Shown in pieces: positions 23,948 through 35,914 of a stretch of 64,000 nucleotides of DNA. Positions within the stretch are counted from its first letter, which is position 1, and every line of letters begins with the position of its first letter. The notes under the pieces are model-generated. The model made no database searches and was not told the DNA's origin. It saw only the letters and a list, made by a program, of their open reading frames with translations. The DNA is taken from positions 374,001-438,000 of the forward strand of contig JAIXMG010000028.1 of the NCBI GenBank assembly GCA_025201345.1, written 5' to 3'. A program made the position numbers and the translations under genes. Source of the DNA: Thamnidium elegans (Eukaryota; Mucoromycota; Mucoromycetes; Mucorales; Mucoraceae).

Positions 23948-25424
23948 GAGTAATGAGTAAAAAGGAAGAAATAAAGGAAAAGAAAAAAAAACTTTTTTTT
24001 TTGTAGAAACCAGAGAAAAATTAAAAAAGCTGGATACGGTTTATCTATTTTACCGCTCGTGTTTACATCAATCAGTAAAGTTTAGCTGCTATTATTTGTA
24101 CTGAAAAAAGTTACTCTCCTTTAGGTAATCATTCAATTATAAAAGTGTTAATTATCATGTATATTACTACAAATTAACTGCTTCAAGATAAAACTGCCAA
24201 AATGGAGTTTATATCTTATAAACGTTTATTAAAAGCGCCGATACACGTATTTATTTTATTTTATTAGCAACAGGTTTCAATGCTCTCAGTGTATAATTAT
24301 CACAAACAACTAGGCGCATAATATCTACTTCTAACTACATTACGCGCACTCATAATCTCTAACGGCTAGAAGTCAACTCTGGTACATCGATTTATAGCTG
24401 ACTCTGTACGCGTCAATAATAAGACTCTTATTTTCTTACCTTTCAAGTATATGGCGATGATACCATGACAGTTATATGGTTTGTAGAGACTTCTTTTTTA
24501 TCGGTAGTATTATTACTTTTTAAATACTTTGGCGAAAGAATTATCCTCTTATTAGTCATTATTCCTTTCAAGTAACAAATAAACTAAAAACAAAAACGTT
24601 GGCGTAATACAAAAACCGAAAGAAGAAGAAAATAATTAGCGTACTGGTAAAGATTTGATACTATAATGGATAGTTATATCGATACTTAATTTTGATAAAG
24701 ATTTGGATATTGCGATAGACTAAGTATTGTATTATATATCATAATGGATAAACTTTTTGGCATGTAATAAATAAATAGTTTTTAAATATTCGTGTTTTTC
24801 GTAATTGATATATTTATCGATCGTCTTTTGCTTATATTTATTTTATGAGTAATTTTAACGAATATATATATTTAAGCCGTCAGAGTCAGTTTTCCTTGTC
24901 TTATACATCTGAAATACACCACAATGCCTGGAATAAATTTATAACTGATAATAAAAAGGAAGTTTTTAACTAATTTTGAGACCTGTTTATTAATTTATGA
25001 AGAAATTGTATGAAAGCGTCTTGTCTTCGAAAATGTATTATCAACATATGTTATACGTAAACGAAAGGATAATAATCAAGCTGTTAGAAAGATGTTAATT
25101 CAGTAAACTTTACAAAGTAATTAATTATGTGTCATTTTAATACGTAGCTCTGTACTGTTTTAATTGATAATAATGAAGATTTTAATAGATTTTAAAATGA
25201 TTCTAATGTTCGAGCTCTTGTAAATATATATATACAGCATATTTTTTTGTACAATAACTCGGACGAGCTCAAGAGCTATTTACAGTGTTATAATCCTTTA
25301 TTGTTCGTCTGTCATCCATTTAAAACGCTCGTTTTACATGAATGTTTAGGCATTACTTCTAAAAAAGGTCATTTTAATTGTGATTGAAATAAAGTAGAAT
25401 TGAAAGTCTGGAAACTATTATTTT
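23948..25424. other. Intergenic, no gene recognised
   Basis: AT-rich sequence with no ORF or splice pattern that could be supported. The last few hundred bases (from about 25290) share patchy similarity with the sequence flanking the second foldback copy near 54830-54960. Confidence 0.5.
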
Positions 25425-26242
25425 GCCCAGATTTCGTAGTAAAAGTTAGTCATTAGGAAGATGTTTTTAATATCAAACATTGAAAACTGTTCGCTCTATA
25501 TTTTTCTACTTTTTTTTATAATTATTAAAGTGATAGGGGGTTCAAGCCCTTTTGTTTTTCAGATCGTTAGCGATTACTCCAGATCAAATGTATGTATCTT
25601 TATAGAAAAAAAACAACGGTAATAGTATACTCTTTTAGGCGCTTATAATGCATTAAAAATTATATTATTACTAAAGATAATGAACGAGCAATTACTGTTT
25701 AAAGGTGTTTTTCTTACTTGATGCTTTAGCTAAGCGGACGTTAAGCTGGCGTTTTATTAAAAGCGTATCTACTCTCTCAGTTTTTGATGTAGCGCTTTTA
25801 TTTATAAATGAATAAAGATAAACTATTAAAGATCTTTAATCTTTGTTATACTTAATAATAGTAGTAGCAAACTGAATTCGATATAATCACGAAAATAAAA
25901 CAAATAGGTGAGCGCACGTGATAAAAAAAAAGTAAGGTTTTTTTTGCCCAAAAAAAGTAATTTTTAAACAGTGATCACTCTTTCAATTTTTTCATTAGAA
26001 ATATAAATTAAAATGGATTAAAAGCGTATAAAAAAGTACTTTATTGTCAATGATTTGCCCATACCAAAAGACGAAGTGGATCCAGAAAAATCGCAAAACA
26101 TTCGTGATTTTTGGCCAAAAAACAAAAGGGATTGACCCGCAAAAATGAAAAACGAAAAAAAAAAAACAAAAAAGTACGTTTTTAATTTTTTTTATCAAAG
26201 ATATATTTAAAACAACTATTTTGTATTATACAACTTGGGTCC
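25425..26242. repeat. Foldback repeat, copy A
   Basis: An imperfect palindrome of about 0.8 kb. The left arm holds GGGGGTTCAAGCCCTTTTG (near 25536) and the right arm its inverse ACAAAAGGGATTGACCCG (near 26111); the outer ends are GCCCAG and ACTTGGGTCC. A second copy, in the same orientation and with the same arm order, lies at 54959-55816, about 29.5 kb away. No protein is encoded. Similarity extends roughly 60-100 bp beyond each stated end, so the borders are approximate. Confidence 0.75.
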
Positions 26243-26939
26243 AAAAAGCTTTTTCTGTTTTTTTAATAAATTAAGAACCATTATTTGTTATAACTGATGA
26301 AATTAGCAGTGATTTCTTATGTGAGCGATTTTTTAAGCTGCAATACCGCAATAATTATCACGCCGCAATTGCTCTTTTCTTTCAATTATTTTGCTATTGT
26401 CCCTTTGGAGTGTTTTATTGTTACTACGTTTTTATAACCGACTTGCACATTTCGTTGCTACATGCTCAATGTCAAAAGAAAAAACAAAATACATAAATAA
26501 AATAGAAATATATGTCGCAAGTGGTGGATAATATTAAGAAAAGAAAAGGAAAGTAAAAGAAAAAAAGATATAAAAGAAAGATGTAAAAGGAATTGTATTT
26601 GCATTTGAGTTTTAAAATAGGGGCCGCTGTGGTACAAAGAAAATGCAACTGTCAATTACAGAGTATAATAACAAAAATATAATTAAAATAATATAAACTA
26701 TAAGGCCGTACCCGAGAGAAGTACACTTTATAATTTTTTATTGAATAAAAGATAATATAATGAGAAGATCCAGCACCTCATTAACATGTACGCATTGCAT
26801 AATTATAACTGTCAAGCGTTATGCCAAACGTTAAACCAAATAAGCCAAACATATTATATTTTACTGTAAAAATAACAGTAAACATTATTAAGAATGTTGC
26901 AGATAGATTATTAAAAGGAAGAAAAAAAACATTAAGGTA

Positions 26940-27160
26940 ATGTTTACATTTAATGAGAATCAGGGCAGACATTATCTTTCCCTTTTTAAGAAGCCTTTTC
27001 TTTTTTATAATGCCTTCCTTTTTTATAATGCCTTCTTTTTTTTTTTATAATGCATTCTCTTTTTTAAGACATTCTTTTTTAAAACGCTTTCTCATTCTCT
27101 TTTTAGGACACTCATTTTTAGGACACTCATTTTTTAAAGACACTCATTTTTATTTATAGC
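26940..27160. repeat. T-rich imperfect tandem repeat
   Basis: Imperfect tandem copies of TTTTTATAATGCCTTC followed by copies of a unit ending AGGACACTCATTTTT. The plus-strand ORF across it is an artefact of the repeat. Confidence 0.7.
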
Positions 27161-27308
27161 TTTTTTTTTTTCGTTTTTATTTTTTTTTAGCCCTTTGGGT
27201 TGGGTTGCTAAATAAGAAAAAGTTAGAAATCAACTCTTTTTTATTTGCAGCAGAATGTTTTATGATACTTTCCTTCTCTCCTCGTATCACTCCAACTTTC
27301 TACCAGCC

Positions 27309-27556
27309 AGTGCTTATGGTACCATTTGCGCCATGCAATTTTTTTTTTTTGGGGGTTTACAGATTTGACCCATCTGCAGGGCTTTTTTCCAAAAGAGACA
27401 ACTTGTGAATTTACATCCCCATTCCGCTTTTTCTTACCGCGGGGTGGGGATGTAAACCCACAACCTGCCTCTCCGGAAAAAAAACCACCACGGATGAGTC
27501 AAACTGCAAACACACAAAAAAAAAGATTACAAGGCGCAAATGGTACCATAAGCACT
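27309..27556. mobile_element. Palindromic MITE/foldback element
   Basis: The outer 24 bp (27309-27332) are a perfect inverse of 27533-27556, built on ATGGTACCATTTGCGCC. Inside, a second pair of arms is imperfectly inverted (GGGTTTACAGATTTGACC against the right side; TTTACATCCCCATTCCGC against GCGGGGTGGGGATGTAAA). The whole 248 bp unit can fold into one hairpin. It has no coding capacity, which fits a non-autonomous DNA transposon. No clear target-site duplication was identified. Confidence 0.75.
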
Positions 27557-28189
27557 ACTATTACAGAAAAAAGACTTGATCAGAGTCCCAAAAACTGTAA
27601 TAATAGTTAGTAAATATCTGGCCAGTTACCTTTTGTAGTTGTGAAGAAAAAAAAAAGAGAAAAAAAACAAAAAAGGAAAAAAAAAACCGGGTCAATTTAT
27701 ACCCGTGATTTGTTGCCATAGTTTGTGTGACGTGTGACCTTTTTTGTGTGGCCTTTTTTTGTGGCCTTTTTTTGTAGTGTTGCCTAGTTACAGTGAAGCT
27801 GGCTGATATATACCAGCTATATATCTAACCTTTTGATTACTATTCAAGGTCTACTTTGGATTCTATTTGACAAACTTAATTATTTACCTGTGTAATAATT
27901 AAAGTACTTATTTATTTGTGGTACAGCAGGAAAATCACTATTTTCCCTTTTACACAAACGTCAGGCACAGATTATTTATGCACAAATAATCACAATAATC
28001 TATAAGCGGTTATCTTTAACACAATCAATTCAAATCTCACTTTTATATAAAATAACTATCCTTTTTCAAATTATTAAAAACCATCTCATTTTAGACTTTT
28101 AACGAATTTTATAGCAATATATCACTAATTGTCGCATATCTTCTATACCTGCTTTTGTCCCTCTCTCTTTCTAATAAAATATAACATAA

Positions 28190-28830
28190 TAATGAATACT
28201 TTTTTTTTTATGAAGATGGACAGGAAAACATTTTTAATGAAAAAGAAAAAGTTTACGATCCGATTGAGGATGTTTTAACATATATCGATGATCCCAACCT
28301 AGTTCTTGAAACAATAACTAGTCGACAAACTTACTTGAGCATTAAGCGCCCCCAAAAAAAAAATGCTGAAGGGTTCTCACTTAAAAAGCAGTCGAAACCT
28401 GGTAAGTTAAAGCCATCAGTGAAGTTATACAACAATTACAGCGACTTCACCAGAGAAACGTTTATAGACCGTATGCTCGAAAATCCTCAAGAGCGTGGAA
28501 CTGGTGGTCAAGGTTGCAAGGGACTTAAATAATAACTACTGCACTGCGTTAAGATGGTGGAAGTATTACTGAAGGGACAGAAGAGGTTGTGTATAAAAAG
28601 TCTGAATAGAACAGTGGTCCGAAAAGCTCATTTACAACCGAGCACAACGAGCTACTTGGCTGTGGGATCTTAATAAAACGGCTGTGGATAATGACCTCCT
28701 GTTATATTCAGACGACATAATAAATAATCTGACTGAGCGATTTGAAGACTTTGCTATATCAAAGCCGCAACTTAATAACCATTTACGAAACACAATACTC
28801 ATCACAGTGAAAAAAAAAAACGACGCTTGA
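28190..28830 (+). pseudogene. Decayed DDE transposase (Mucorales IS630/Tc1-like)
   Basis: An N-terminal fragment: SRQTYLSIKRPQKK, KPSVKLYNNYSDFTRETFID, MLENPQERG, then in another frame an HTH-like NINYCTALRWWKYY, and further on LTERFEDFAISKPQLNNHLR. This is the order of blocks I associate with abundant Mucorales DDE transposases, whose catalytic half should follow. Here it is missing after about 28830 and the frame is broken at about 28510 and 28600. No terminal repeats were found. Assignment rests on remembered family resemblance. Confidence 0.55.
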
Positions 28831-29442
28831 ACCTAAGGCCTGGTTCTGATTTAATGAGCAAGATGTTATTCAATGATCCCACGGTTATGAACTTGGTTGT
28901 GCAATCATCATTAGGTAGTATACTTGTCTATTATAAATGCACTAGCTTTTAATACGTATACTATATTATAGGTACAGACATTCCAGCAAACAGTTATGCC
29001 GTAACCTCAAATGAGTGAGCGGATGATACAAGGTCTGACATCGTTTACGCAGCTGAAGGTAAACTATGGAGAAATACTTTGATTTAACACATAAAAATTA
29101 ACCCTGAAAAGGGATAGTTATTTTATATGAAAGTGAGATTTGGGTTTTTGAAGAAGTATGTAAATGTGAAGAAAGAGAAAAAAAAATAACATAAAATAAA
29201 GTATAAAATATAAAATTAAAAGGAAAATATAATAAAATAATGGAGACTCCATTCGAAGAGTATAAATATTAGAGTCACAGCTAAATTTCTGGTCTTTTTG
29301 ATTGTTCAGCATTGGTGGGTAGTGAGATAATTGATTAAATTATTTTATTATATTTTTGTGTATCTTTTTTTTTCTTCTTCTTTAACAATGAACATGTATC
29401 CATATTGTACGAATAAGTTATAAAAATTTAATATTATAACAT

Positions 29443-29757
29443 TGATGAATGTTTTGATTATTTGACACAAAAATCAGTACTTATGGGAGGCGATGTGCGC
29501 GATTCCAGAAACTGGGAAGCAGACCCTAAATATTCGATGCAATTTTGGTTTATCTCTCACTTATTAGTGGATCAAAGCTACAAGGATTTTATGGATAACG
29601 ACGATGCGAATATATTACGTAAATAATACGTGGGAGATAATTCTGATGGTTCTGATGGTGATAACAATGGAGAACATATATCTGTTGAAAGATCGACTGC
29701 TTCCACACGTAAATCATTTAGAAGAAGCCGTAGGAATGGCACTTCCTTCTTAAAGTA
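29443..29757 (+). pseudogene. Fragment of unknown protein
   Basis: A protein-like stretch (GGDVRDSRNWEADPKYSMQF, FISHLLVDQSYKDFM) stops at a TAA and resumes in another frame as an acidic then basic region (NSDGSDGDNNGEH, RKSFRRSRRNG). Composition is that of a real protein, but no family is recognised and no start or upstream exon is found. Confidence 0.3.
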
Positions 29758-30095
29758 GTCGCCCCAAAATATAATGGATAACTGTGTGTTTCTAAAACGT
29801 AATAAAAACTAATTCATAAATTATATGTGGCGTTGGACACTACTTGAACAAACCTCATTATTTATTTGTATATTCTCTTGGAATTACTAGAGCTATCCTT
29901 AGTGAGAGGATTAATAAATGAAAGCTTAGTTTGTTGTAGGGGAAAAGTAACCCTCGGTTGTAAAATACAGACATGGTACTGATACTGTATTTAAAGAGAT
30001 AAATAATATTGTCAAGCGTATAACAAAGAACTAAAACCATAAAAGTAAACTCTTCTGTCTCGAACATTATATTGTTCTTTTTTTTAAAAAAAAAT

Positions 30096-30541
30096 AGGTT
30101 CTATCAATTTATCACTAGGGAAAATTGGAATGATTAAATAGGTTGTTATGGAAACAGATTATATTTTGACGGGTAATATTAATTTATTACTTATAAAGAG
30201 AAAGAAAAAGGTATTATTTCGTAAGCTGATGATACTTGCGTGAGAAGTGTTTTGTCAAGTTTTTTTTGTTAAAAGCAAACAAATCTGCACAATTTTTTAT
30301 TATAAACTGCGAATACTTTCACATACTCTTTATATATATATACTTACTCTGGTAGTAGTATCACTACTTCCTATATAAAAAAACAAATAATATTGATGTT
30401 TCCCGAGAGGTACATAGTTAAAGAGATATAAAGATGAAGAAAATAAAAAAAATTAAAAGGAAAAGTATGTCTAATTTGTACTACCTTTTTTCTTTTTGCA
30501 TGATTTGTTTACTTTGCTGTAAAAAAAAAAATTTACAAGCA
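30096..30541. repeat. Dispersed repeat R2, copy 1
   Basis: Aligns by eye along its length with 56990-57482. Shared landmarks are TATCAATTTATC, ACAGATTATATTT, CTGATGATACTTG-like, CAAATCTGCA, a TATATA tract followed by CATACTTACTCT and the closing TTGCATG.TTTGTTTACTTT. The other copy has an insertion of about 100 bp near 57130-57230. Non-coding. Confidence 0.65.
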
Positions 30542-31293
30542 AACCGAGCACGGTAACCTTTTCCAAAAATGGTTTATTATAAATATTTCTGTTAAAAATA
30601 CTGCAGTTATAAAAGTATTAAATTGTAGAACACGTTTGGTGTATGGTATTATCTTGATCGTTTTTTTTCTCTTAAGAGCTTTAAAGCAACTGAAATTATC
30701 AAGGGTTTATCGTTAATGTTTGTAGCACACATTAAAAAAAGAATCACTATCATGCAAAGAGTTTTAGCAATTACTGACCATGCGCAATTACAGGTCCGAA
30801 AAAAATAAGGCGTGGGCCTGAGAGCTTTGAAAAGTAACCAATAGCCTTCTCTTTGAGGGTTTCAAGCTCCGTCATGAACCAACTTTTTTTTTTTTCACTT
30901 TTCAGAACCACAATTTGGTTGAAAGAATCCTTCTCCCTTATAAATAAGTCTGTAGATAAGCTTGTGCTGCCTTTTCAGGCGATCAAAGACGACCACATCT
31001 CTAGGGAGGGTGTGGTAAGAGAGGTGCCCGGCAGGTGTCCTATGTATGCAAGCTAAGTTGCACAGGTCTGTCTTTTCCCTTCGTATTTAAAATGAAAATG
31101 AAAAATAACTTTTATAGCTACTTAATAATTGCGAAAGAGTGGCTTTTAGGTCAATTCTTGGTACACCACTATTTACATCACCTGTTCCAATTTATGACGT
31201 ATTTTTTGGTGCACTTCCAATAATAACAGGTTCTTTACATGTAAAAACGACTTTAATATCGTGATATTTATAGTACAGTTTCCTTTCACACGA
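30542..31293. other. Intergenic, no gene recognised
   Basis: Short plus-strand ORFs (30853-31056, 31035-31223) contain homopolymer runs and have no recognised motif. Nothing else could be supported. Confidence 0.4.
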
Positions 31294-31400
31294 TGATTAA
31301 ATAAATCATTTTTATCATAGTTGAATAAACCTCGTTTTATCATGGTTGAATAAACCCCATTTTATCATGGTTGAATAAACCCCTTTTTATCAGGATTAAA
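31294..31400. repeat. 25 bp tandem repeat, about four copies
   Basis: Unit approximately TTGAATAAACCCCATTTTAT plus CATGG, present as four imperfect head-to-tail copies, the first and last most diverged. Confidence 0.85.
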
Positions 31401-31734
31401 ATCACCTATTTATTCCATTCTTTTTTTTTTTCCTTTTCTTTTCCTTCTTTTTTTAAACAATGAATTCATATACAAGCAAGTACCTTTTATACAATCAAAT
31501 GTCTAAATATTTCAAAAGGAGCTTCCCTATGATATGGCGGTGTACCAAGAATTAACCAAACCTTTTTCTTGCTGTTTGTTCTTTGATACCAATATATTGT
31601 TATTATATAACGAATGAATCTGAAAATACTTCCTCTGGGAACTTTTCATTTAGTTTACTCACAAAGTATAAACCCGGTAGCGATTTAAAGAGCGAGTTGA
31701 TGCTTGATGATAAATGAATCAGTGATCACAGCAG

Positions 31735-32530
31735 AAGATCTGGACAAAATCCACGATCAATGGACCAGTGCCAAAATAGTTCTTTTGCTTTACCAAGTTT
31801 AAAAATGACTTCCCAATTGAATGAGCCATGATCTTCACAGTACTTATCAACAAATTGCCAATCTTTGATTACTAAATTATTATCATTATTTGACAATGCA
31901 TATCCTGTTGGCTTCTTTCGTGATTCGTCGATCGTGACTAAAACTGATCCAAACAATTTAGAGCACGTTTTCTTGGACTTTCACCTAGACCATCTTCAAG
32001 CAGATACGGTTTTGTCCTTGTACATTGATCGTGGATTTCGTCCAGATCCTGCTTTGATCACTGGTTCATTTTCCTTCAATCCATCACCGAAAATTTGTTG
32101 TGCAATGGTATAGAGTAATTGGATCGTTTCGTCGTCATTTCGATCAATATGTCGTAGTGACGGCTTTTGCTGGATAAGGAAATGTCCCAAAGCGACCAGT
32201 GGATTGAAGGAAGCGAGCTGCAATTGATCAGATATTGATGAAGAATTAAGCAAATAGCAAGATTCTGCCCAACCATGGCAAGGCAGCTCTAAAATAAAAG
32301 GTAATTTTTCTGAGGCAACAGCAAGATTAGTCAATTCTGTCGTGGTATTGTGAATGATAATGGCAAGTACAGTCGGCGATGCTGAATATCGTTTCATTAC
32401 CGATAAATCATAATCGATCAATCGAGGATAAAAGGACATATTGCCAGTGTACTGAACTTTTACAACAATATGTGGCATAGAATTCGAATTTTTTGAATTA
32501 GACGATGTATATACTTGTAGTTTAAGAACC
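31735..32530 (-). pseudogene. PD-(D/E)XK (Rpn/YhgA-like) transposase-family gene, broken
   Basis: The minus strand encodes IVVKVQYTGNMSFYPRLIDY, YSASPTVLAIII, FNPLVALGHFLIQQKP and NDDETIQLLYTIAQQIFG. This layout fits the Mucoromycota relatives of Rpn/YhgA-like PD-(D/E)XK proteins as I remember them. The frame ends at a TGA at 31996-31998, and a typical C-terminal block, GSFNWEVIFKLGKAKELF, follows in another frame (31726-31956). The N-terminal part before residue VLKLQVY is missing. A 45 bp inverted repeat (31718-31768 and 32026-32072) brackets the frame break. Confidence is moderate because the family was matched from memory. Confidence 0.5.
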
Positions 32531-33123
32531 TATGGAGTCAATAAAAATATAATAATGTATACAAGTCGTATCAGTTGGATCTTTAAATAAAAAAATGTAA
32601 CACGATTAGACTTTTGTAGCTTCTACCTTTTTTGTTTTTTAGTTAAAAATGTCCCAATGTGTAATAGATAGTAAATATAACAACAAAACAAGAAACAGAG
32701 GAACCAGTGAGCAACCATTACAACAACAAAAAGTTGATTTGTAGACATACCTACTTTTGTATCTAAATAACCTAAAGTTGTTCAATAGTTTATTTTCTTA
32801 ATTAGATCCTTCCGTTAGATTGTCTATAGATCTTTTATGCCGTCAGGGGTATGTGCTATTTTTTTCTCTTTATTTTATAGGTAATGTTTCTGCTGTGCCA
32901 AGATCAAATCCCCTCAGGTTTTTGTACATGTTTAATTTTATGTTGCACTGTCCTTAAATTTTAACTTGTATAAATACGATATACGCTCCTGCAAAAACAA
33001 AAAGGGTATTTATAATAGGATCATATATTACTGTCGAGTCCAGAACATTTAACAAGAGAACTTTTAGATAGAATGAAAAAAGAAGAGAAGGAAAAGAAGA
33101 GGCATCATAGAGCTTAACGCTGC

Positions 33124-33150
<27 letters not shown>
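33124..33150. repeat. Poly(A) tract of 27
   Basis: Run of 27 A about 190 bp upstream of the GH17 gene start. Confidence 0.9.
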
Positions 33151-33155
<5 letters not shown>

Positions 33156-33340
33156 AGCGACGATTATGGGTCTACCCGAAGAAAAAAGAGGGAAAAAAAC
33201 TAAAACTTAACGACTCATCTTTAGGGACCCGCATCTTTGAAGGTTTCGGGGACATTTAATAAATTCGTATAAATATGAACGTCCTAATTATTACTATTTT
33301 TTTTTTCTCCCGCTTAGTTAATTATCTTTTTCTTTTAAAA

Positions 33341-34284
33341 ATGTTGAAGCAATTGGCATTATTACTCGCTATTGGTGCCTCTACCATTTCAGCACTTGTT
33401 GCCAGAGATGGACCTGGTAACTATTTTTATGGCCTCAACTATGGTATCAATCCAGATGCATGTCCTAGTTACGAACAACTCAAGAATGACTTTGTAAAGA
33501 TTAAAGAATACACCAACACAGTCCGTACATTCTCTATGGGTACATGTAACGAAGGCCAATTAGCTTTACAAGCCGCTAACGAATTAGGAATGGATATCTA
33601 CTTGGGTATGTGGATCGATAGTGCTGCTACCTTTGATGCTGAATTAACCGCTTTGGAGCAACTGGTACAAAATAACCAAAAATTTGAACGTGTAAAAGCT
33701 ATTATTGTTGGCTCCGAAGTACTTTACCGTAAGAACACCGATGCTGATACCTTGGCTGCTTATATCCACAAGGCAGGTCTTTTGGCTAGACCTAAAGGTA
33801 TTAAGATTACCACTGCAGATGTCTACTACGAGTTCCCTCCCGTTGTCGTTGCTGAATTAGATTTCTTGATGATGTAAATATTATGACACAGATTTAATTT
33901 TTATTTATACTAATTTTTATTGTTAGGAACGCATTTCCTTACTGGGAAGGTGTCACTGCACCTCAAGGAGGAACTACATTGATCGATCACTTCAACTCTG
34001 TTGTAGAAGGTAGAGCTTTAGGAAAGCCCGTGCGTATCTCTGAAACAGGTTGGCCATCTGACGGCGGAAATTTTGATGCTTCCGTTGCTTCTCCTGAAAA
34101 CGAAAAGTTGTACTTGTCTAATGTATTATGTCTTACACGTCAAAAGGGCATTGATATGATTTATTTCTCTGCCTTTGATGAACCTTATAAGACAGGTGTT
34201 GAATCACATTGGGGTATTATGCACCCTAATGGTACATTAAAAGCACCTTTATCCCTTGGATTACTTCAAAACCCCTCTTGTTAA
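33341..34284 (+). CDS. Secreted GH17 beta-1,3-glucanase
   Basis: Two exons (33341-33873, 33927-34284) encode 296 aa. Residues 1-20 (MLKQLALLLAIGASTISALV) are a signal peptide. The (beta/alpha)8 glycoside hydrolase family 17 fold is indicated by YGLNYGINPDACPSYEQL, VRTFSM, the acid/base Glu in VGSEVLYR, and the nucleophile Glu in RISETGWPSDGG, then FSAFDEPYK and WGIM. Such enzymes remodel or hydrolyse cell-wall glucan. The length suits a single catalytic domain with no Ser/Thr stalk or GPI signal. An in-frame ATG upstream of 33341 is absent; the open frame there starts only at a non-coding pyrimidine tract. Confidence 0.93.
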
Positions 34285-34300
34285 ATAATAAACTGCATAC

Positions 34301-34333
<33 letters not shown>

Positions 34334-34422
34334 GTCTTTATTTTTTTTTACTTTTCCTTGCTAAATATGTTCAAAAAAAAATAGTAATACTCTAGTTCAT
34401 CGATTATTTTATAGTGTGTTTT

Positions 34423-35266
34423 TTAAAGTGTCTTTTCTTCTTGTTTGGTGGTTGATTCAATAACAACTTCCTCAATAACTTGCTCAGGTTGAGATTCGAC
34501 AACAGGTGATCTAATCCATTCTTTGGGGAATTCTAATCTTTGCTTTGGCTTTGGTAAATCAAGAGGGATATCAGCAAAAGTGTCCTTGGTATCCTATTTT
34601 TTTTTTTTAAAAAAAAAAGCCCATATAGTTAATATCATACTAAAAAAAAATCACTTTTACGGTATATACCTTTGCTTCAGTAATTAACTTGTTTAAAGTA
34701 TCAATCAAATATTTCTTATTTTGTTTACGGTGAGGGAATCTTTCACAAGACATGACTAATTCTTCAGTATTTACATTATATCTTGGGCCACTCAATAATA
34801 AAAGTTTATGCTTTTCGGTCTCGTTTAATTTCAAATCGGATACCTTGACATTTAATACAACTTTTTTCTCAACAGGATGTCCTTCTCCAACATAGGTATG
34901 TGACTTGAATCTTAAAATTTGATCGGCTGTAGGTGCTTCAAAAGGTTTAGCGAAAGCTACCAGGGGGGTGGGGTGTTAGTAGGGAAAGAAGCATTACTCT
35001 ATATTTTTGGTTACTTTACCATTTAACTTGGGTAATTCAAATTCTGTCTTTCTCAAGTATTCACGTACTTGTCTAATATTTTCGAAAAGGTTGTGACCAA
35101 TGGTGGTTTGGTCATCAAAGTCAAACTTTGGCATAAATTCAACATCGAATTTTTTATCGGCTTTTCTACGTTGTCCTCCCATTTGGCGACCTGCGAGAGC
35201 GATAGAAGTGGTAGAAAATTGTCTCAAAGCCAAGGCATTGCCCTTCATAACTGTCTGTCTCAACAT
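34423..35266 (-). CDS. Mitochondrial small-subunit ribosomal protein mS35
   Basis: Three exons on the minus strand: 35266-35020, 34956-34670, 34593-34423, giving 234 aa. The N-terminus (MLRQTVMKGNALALRQFSTT) is a clear mitochondrial presequence. The body (PTADQILRFKSHTYVGEGHP, VVLNVKVSDLKLNETEKHKL, GPRYNVNTEELVMSCERFPH, RKQNKKYLIDTLNKL) matches the MRPS35/Rsm24 family of the mitoribosome small subunit. The acidic C-terminal tail is less conserved. It converges with the GH17 gene (about 139 bp between stops). Confidence 0.88.
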
Positions 35267-35404
35267 ATTTTTTAAAGAAGAAAAAAGAAGACTTTTTTGT
35301 TAGAGTAAAAAGAGTAGAAAAAAGTATTTTCTTTTTTTTTTATTATTATTTTGACTGGGGCCAAAAAAAAGACAGTGTAATTTAAACCCAATCAAAAGTG
35401 ACTA

Positions 35405-35914
35405 TTATTGTCCTTTCAAAAGTACGTTGGACTTATACTCTGCTGCATTAAATATTAAATGGATAGGTATACTAGGTGAGTAGATACAGTGGTACAAGTT
35501 ACCGCTTGAGCAAGACTTTGAAGAACAACCAATACGGGTAGAATCTTTCCAGATCATAGTGATAAATGTACCTGCATCGTCTGTATAACCTGGGCTTTTA
35601 AAGTTGTAGTCTTTGTGTCCACTATACCAAGCTTGAATAGTTTGATTCCAATGACCATATCCTCGAGCAACATTATCTAATGCGTTCATCTTTTGAAGTG
35701 ATGCTGTGTTCTTTCGATTGAATTGACATGCATCTGTAAATTGATTAGCTTGTTGAGCGAGTGCGTTATCCCATTTCAATTCAGGCGTATTATGTGATCT
35801 TCGAAGTCGATTATGAGTTAGGAGCACGGACTGACGGTCTCGAGCGTTGATACCTGCTTCTGCGATTAAAAAAAATAAGCTAAGAGACAATAAAAGTAGT
35901 ATTGAATATAGCAT
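35405..35914 (-). CDS. Secreted CAP/SCP (PR-1-like) protein, degenerate site
   Basis: Single exon, 169 aa. A signal peptide (MLYSILLLLSLSLFFLIAEA) precedes a CAP domain: LLTHNRLRRSHNTPELKWDN, WNQTIQAWYSGHKDYNF, GTFITMIWKDSTRIGC and two further Cys pairs. Family members such as yeast Pry1 bind sterols and lipids outside the cell. The tetrad position that is His in GHFTQ is Thr here (GTFIT), and the GENLA-type Glu is replaced (DNVARG), so the classic metal-binding cavity is lost. It sits 139 bp upstream of, and in the same direction as, mS35. Confidence 0.85.
   Translation of the reverse strand: MLYSILLLLSLSLFFLIAEAGINARDRQSVLLTHNRLRRSHNTPELKWDNALAQQANQFTDACQFNRKNTASLQKMNALDNVARGYGHWNQTIQAWYSGHKDYNFKSPGYTDDAGTFITMIWKDSTRIGCSSKSCSSGNLYHCIYSPSIPIHLIFNAAEYKSNVLLKGQ

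Noticed and set aside
25530..25550. GGTTCAAGCCC, like a tRNA B box
   Set aside because: No A box, no cloverleaf; the matching place in the other foldback copy reads differently. It is part of the inverted arm.
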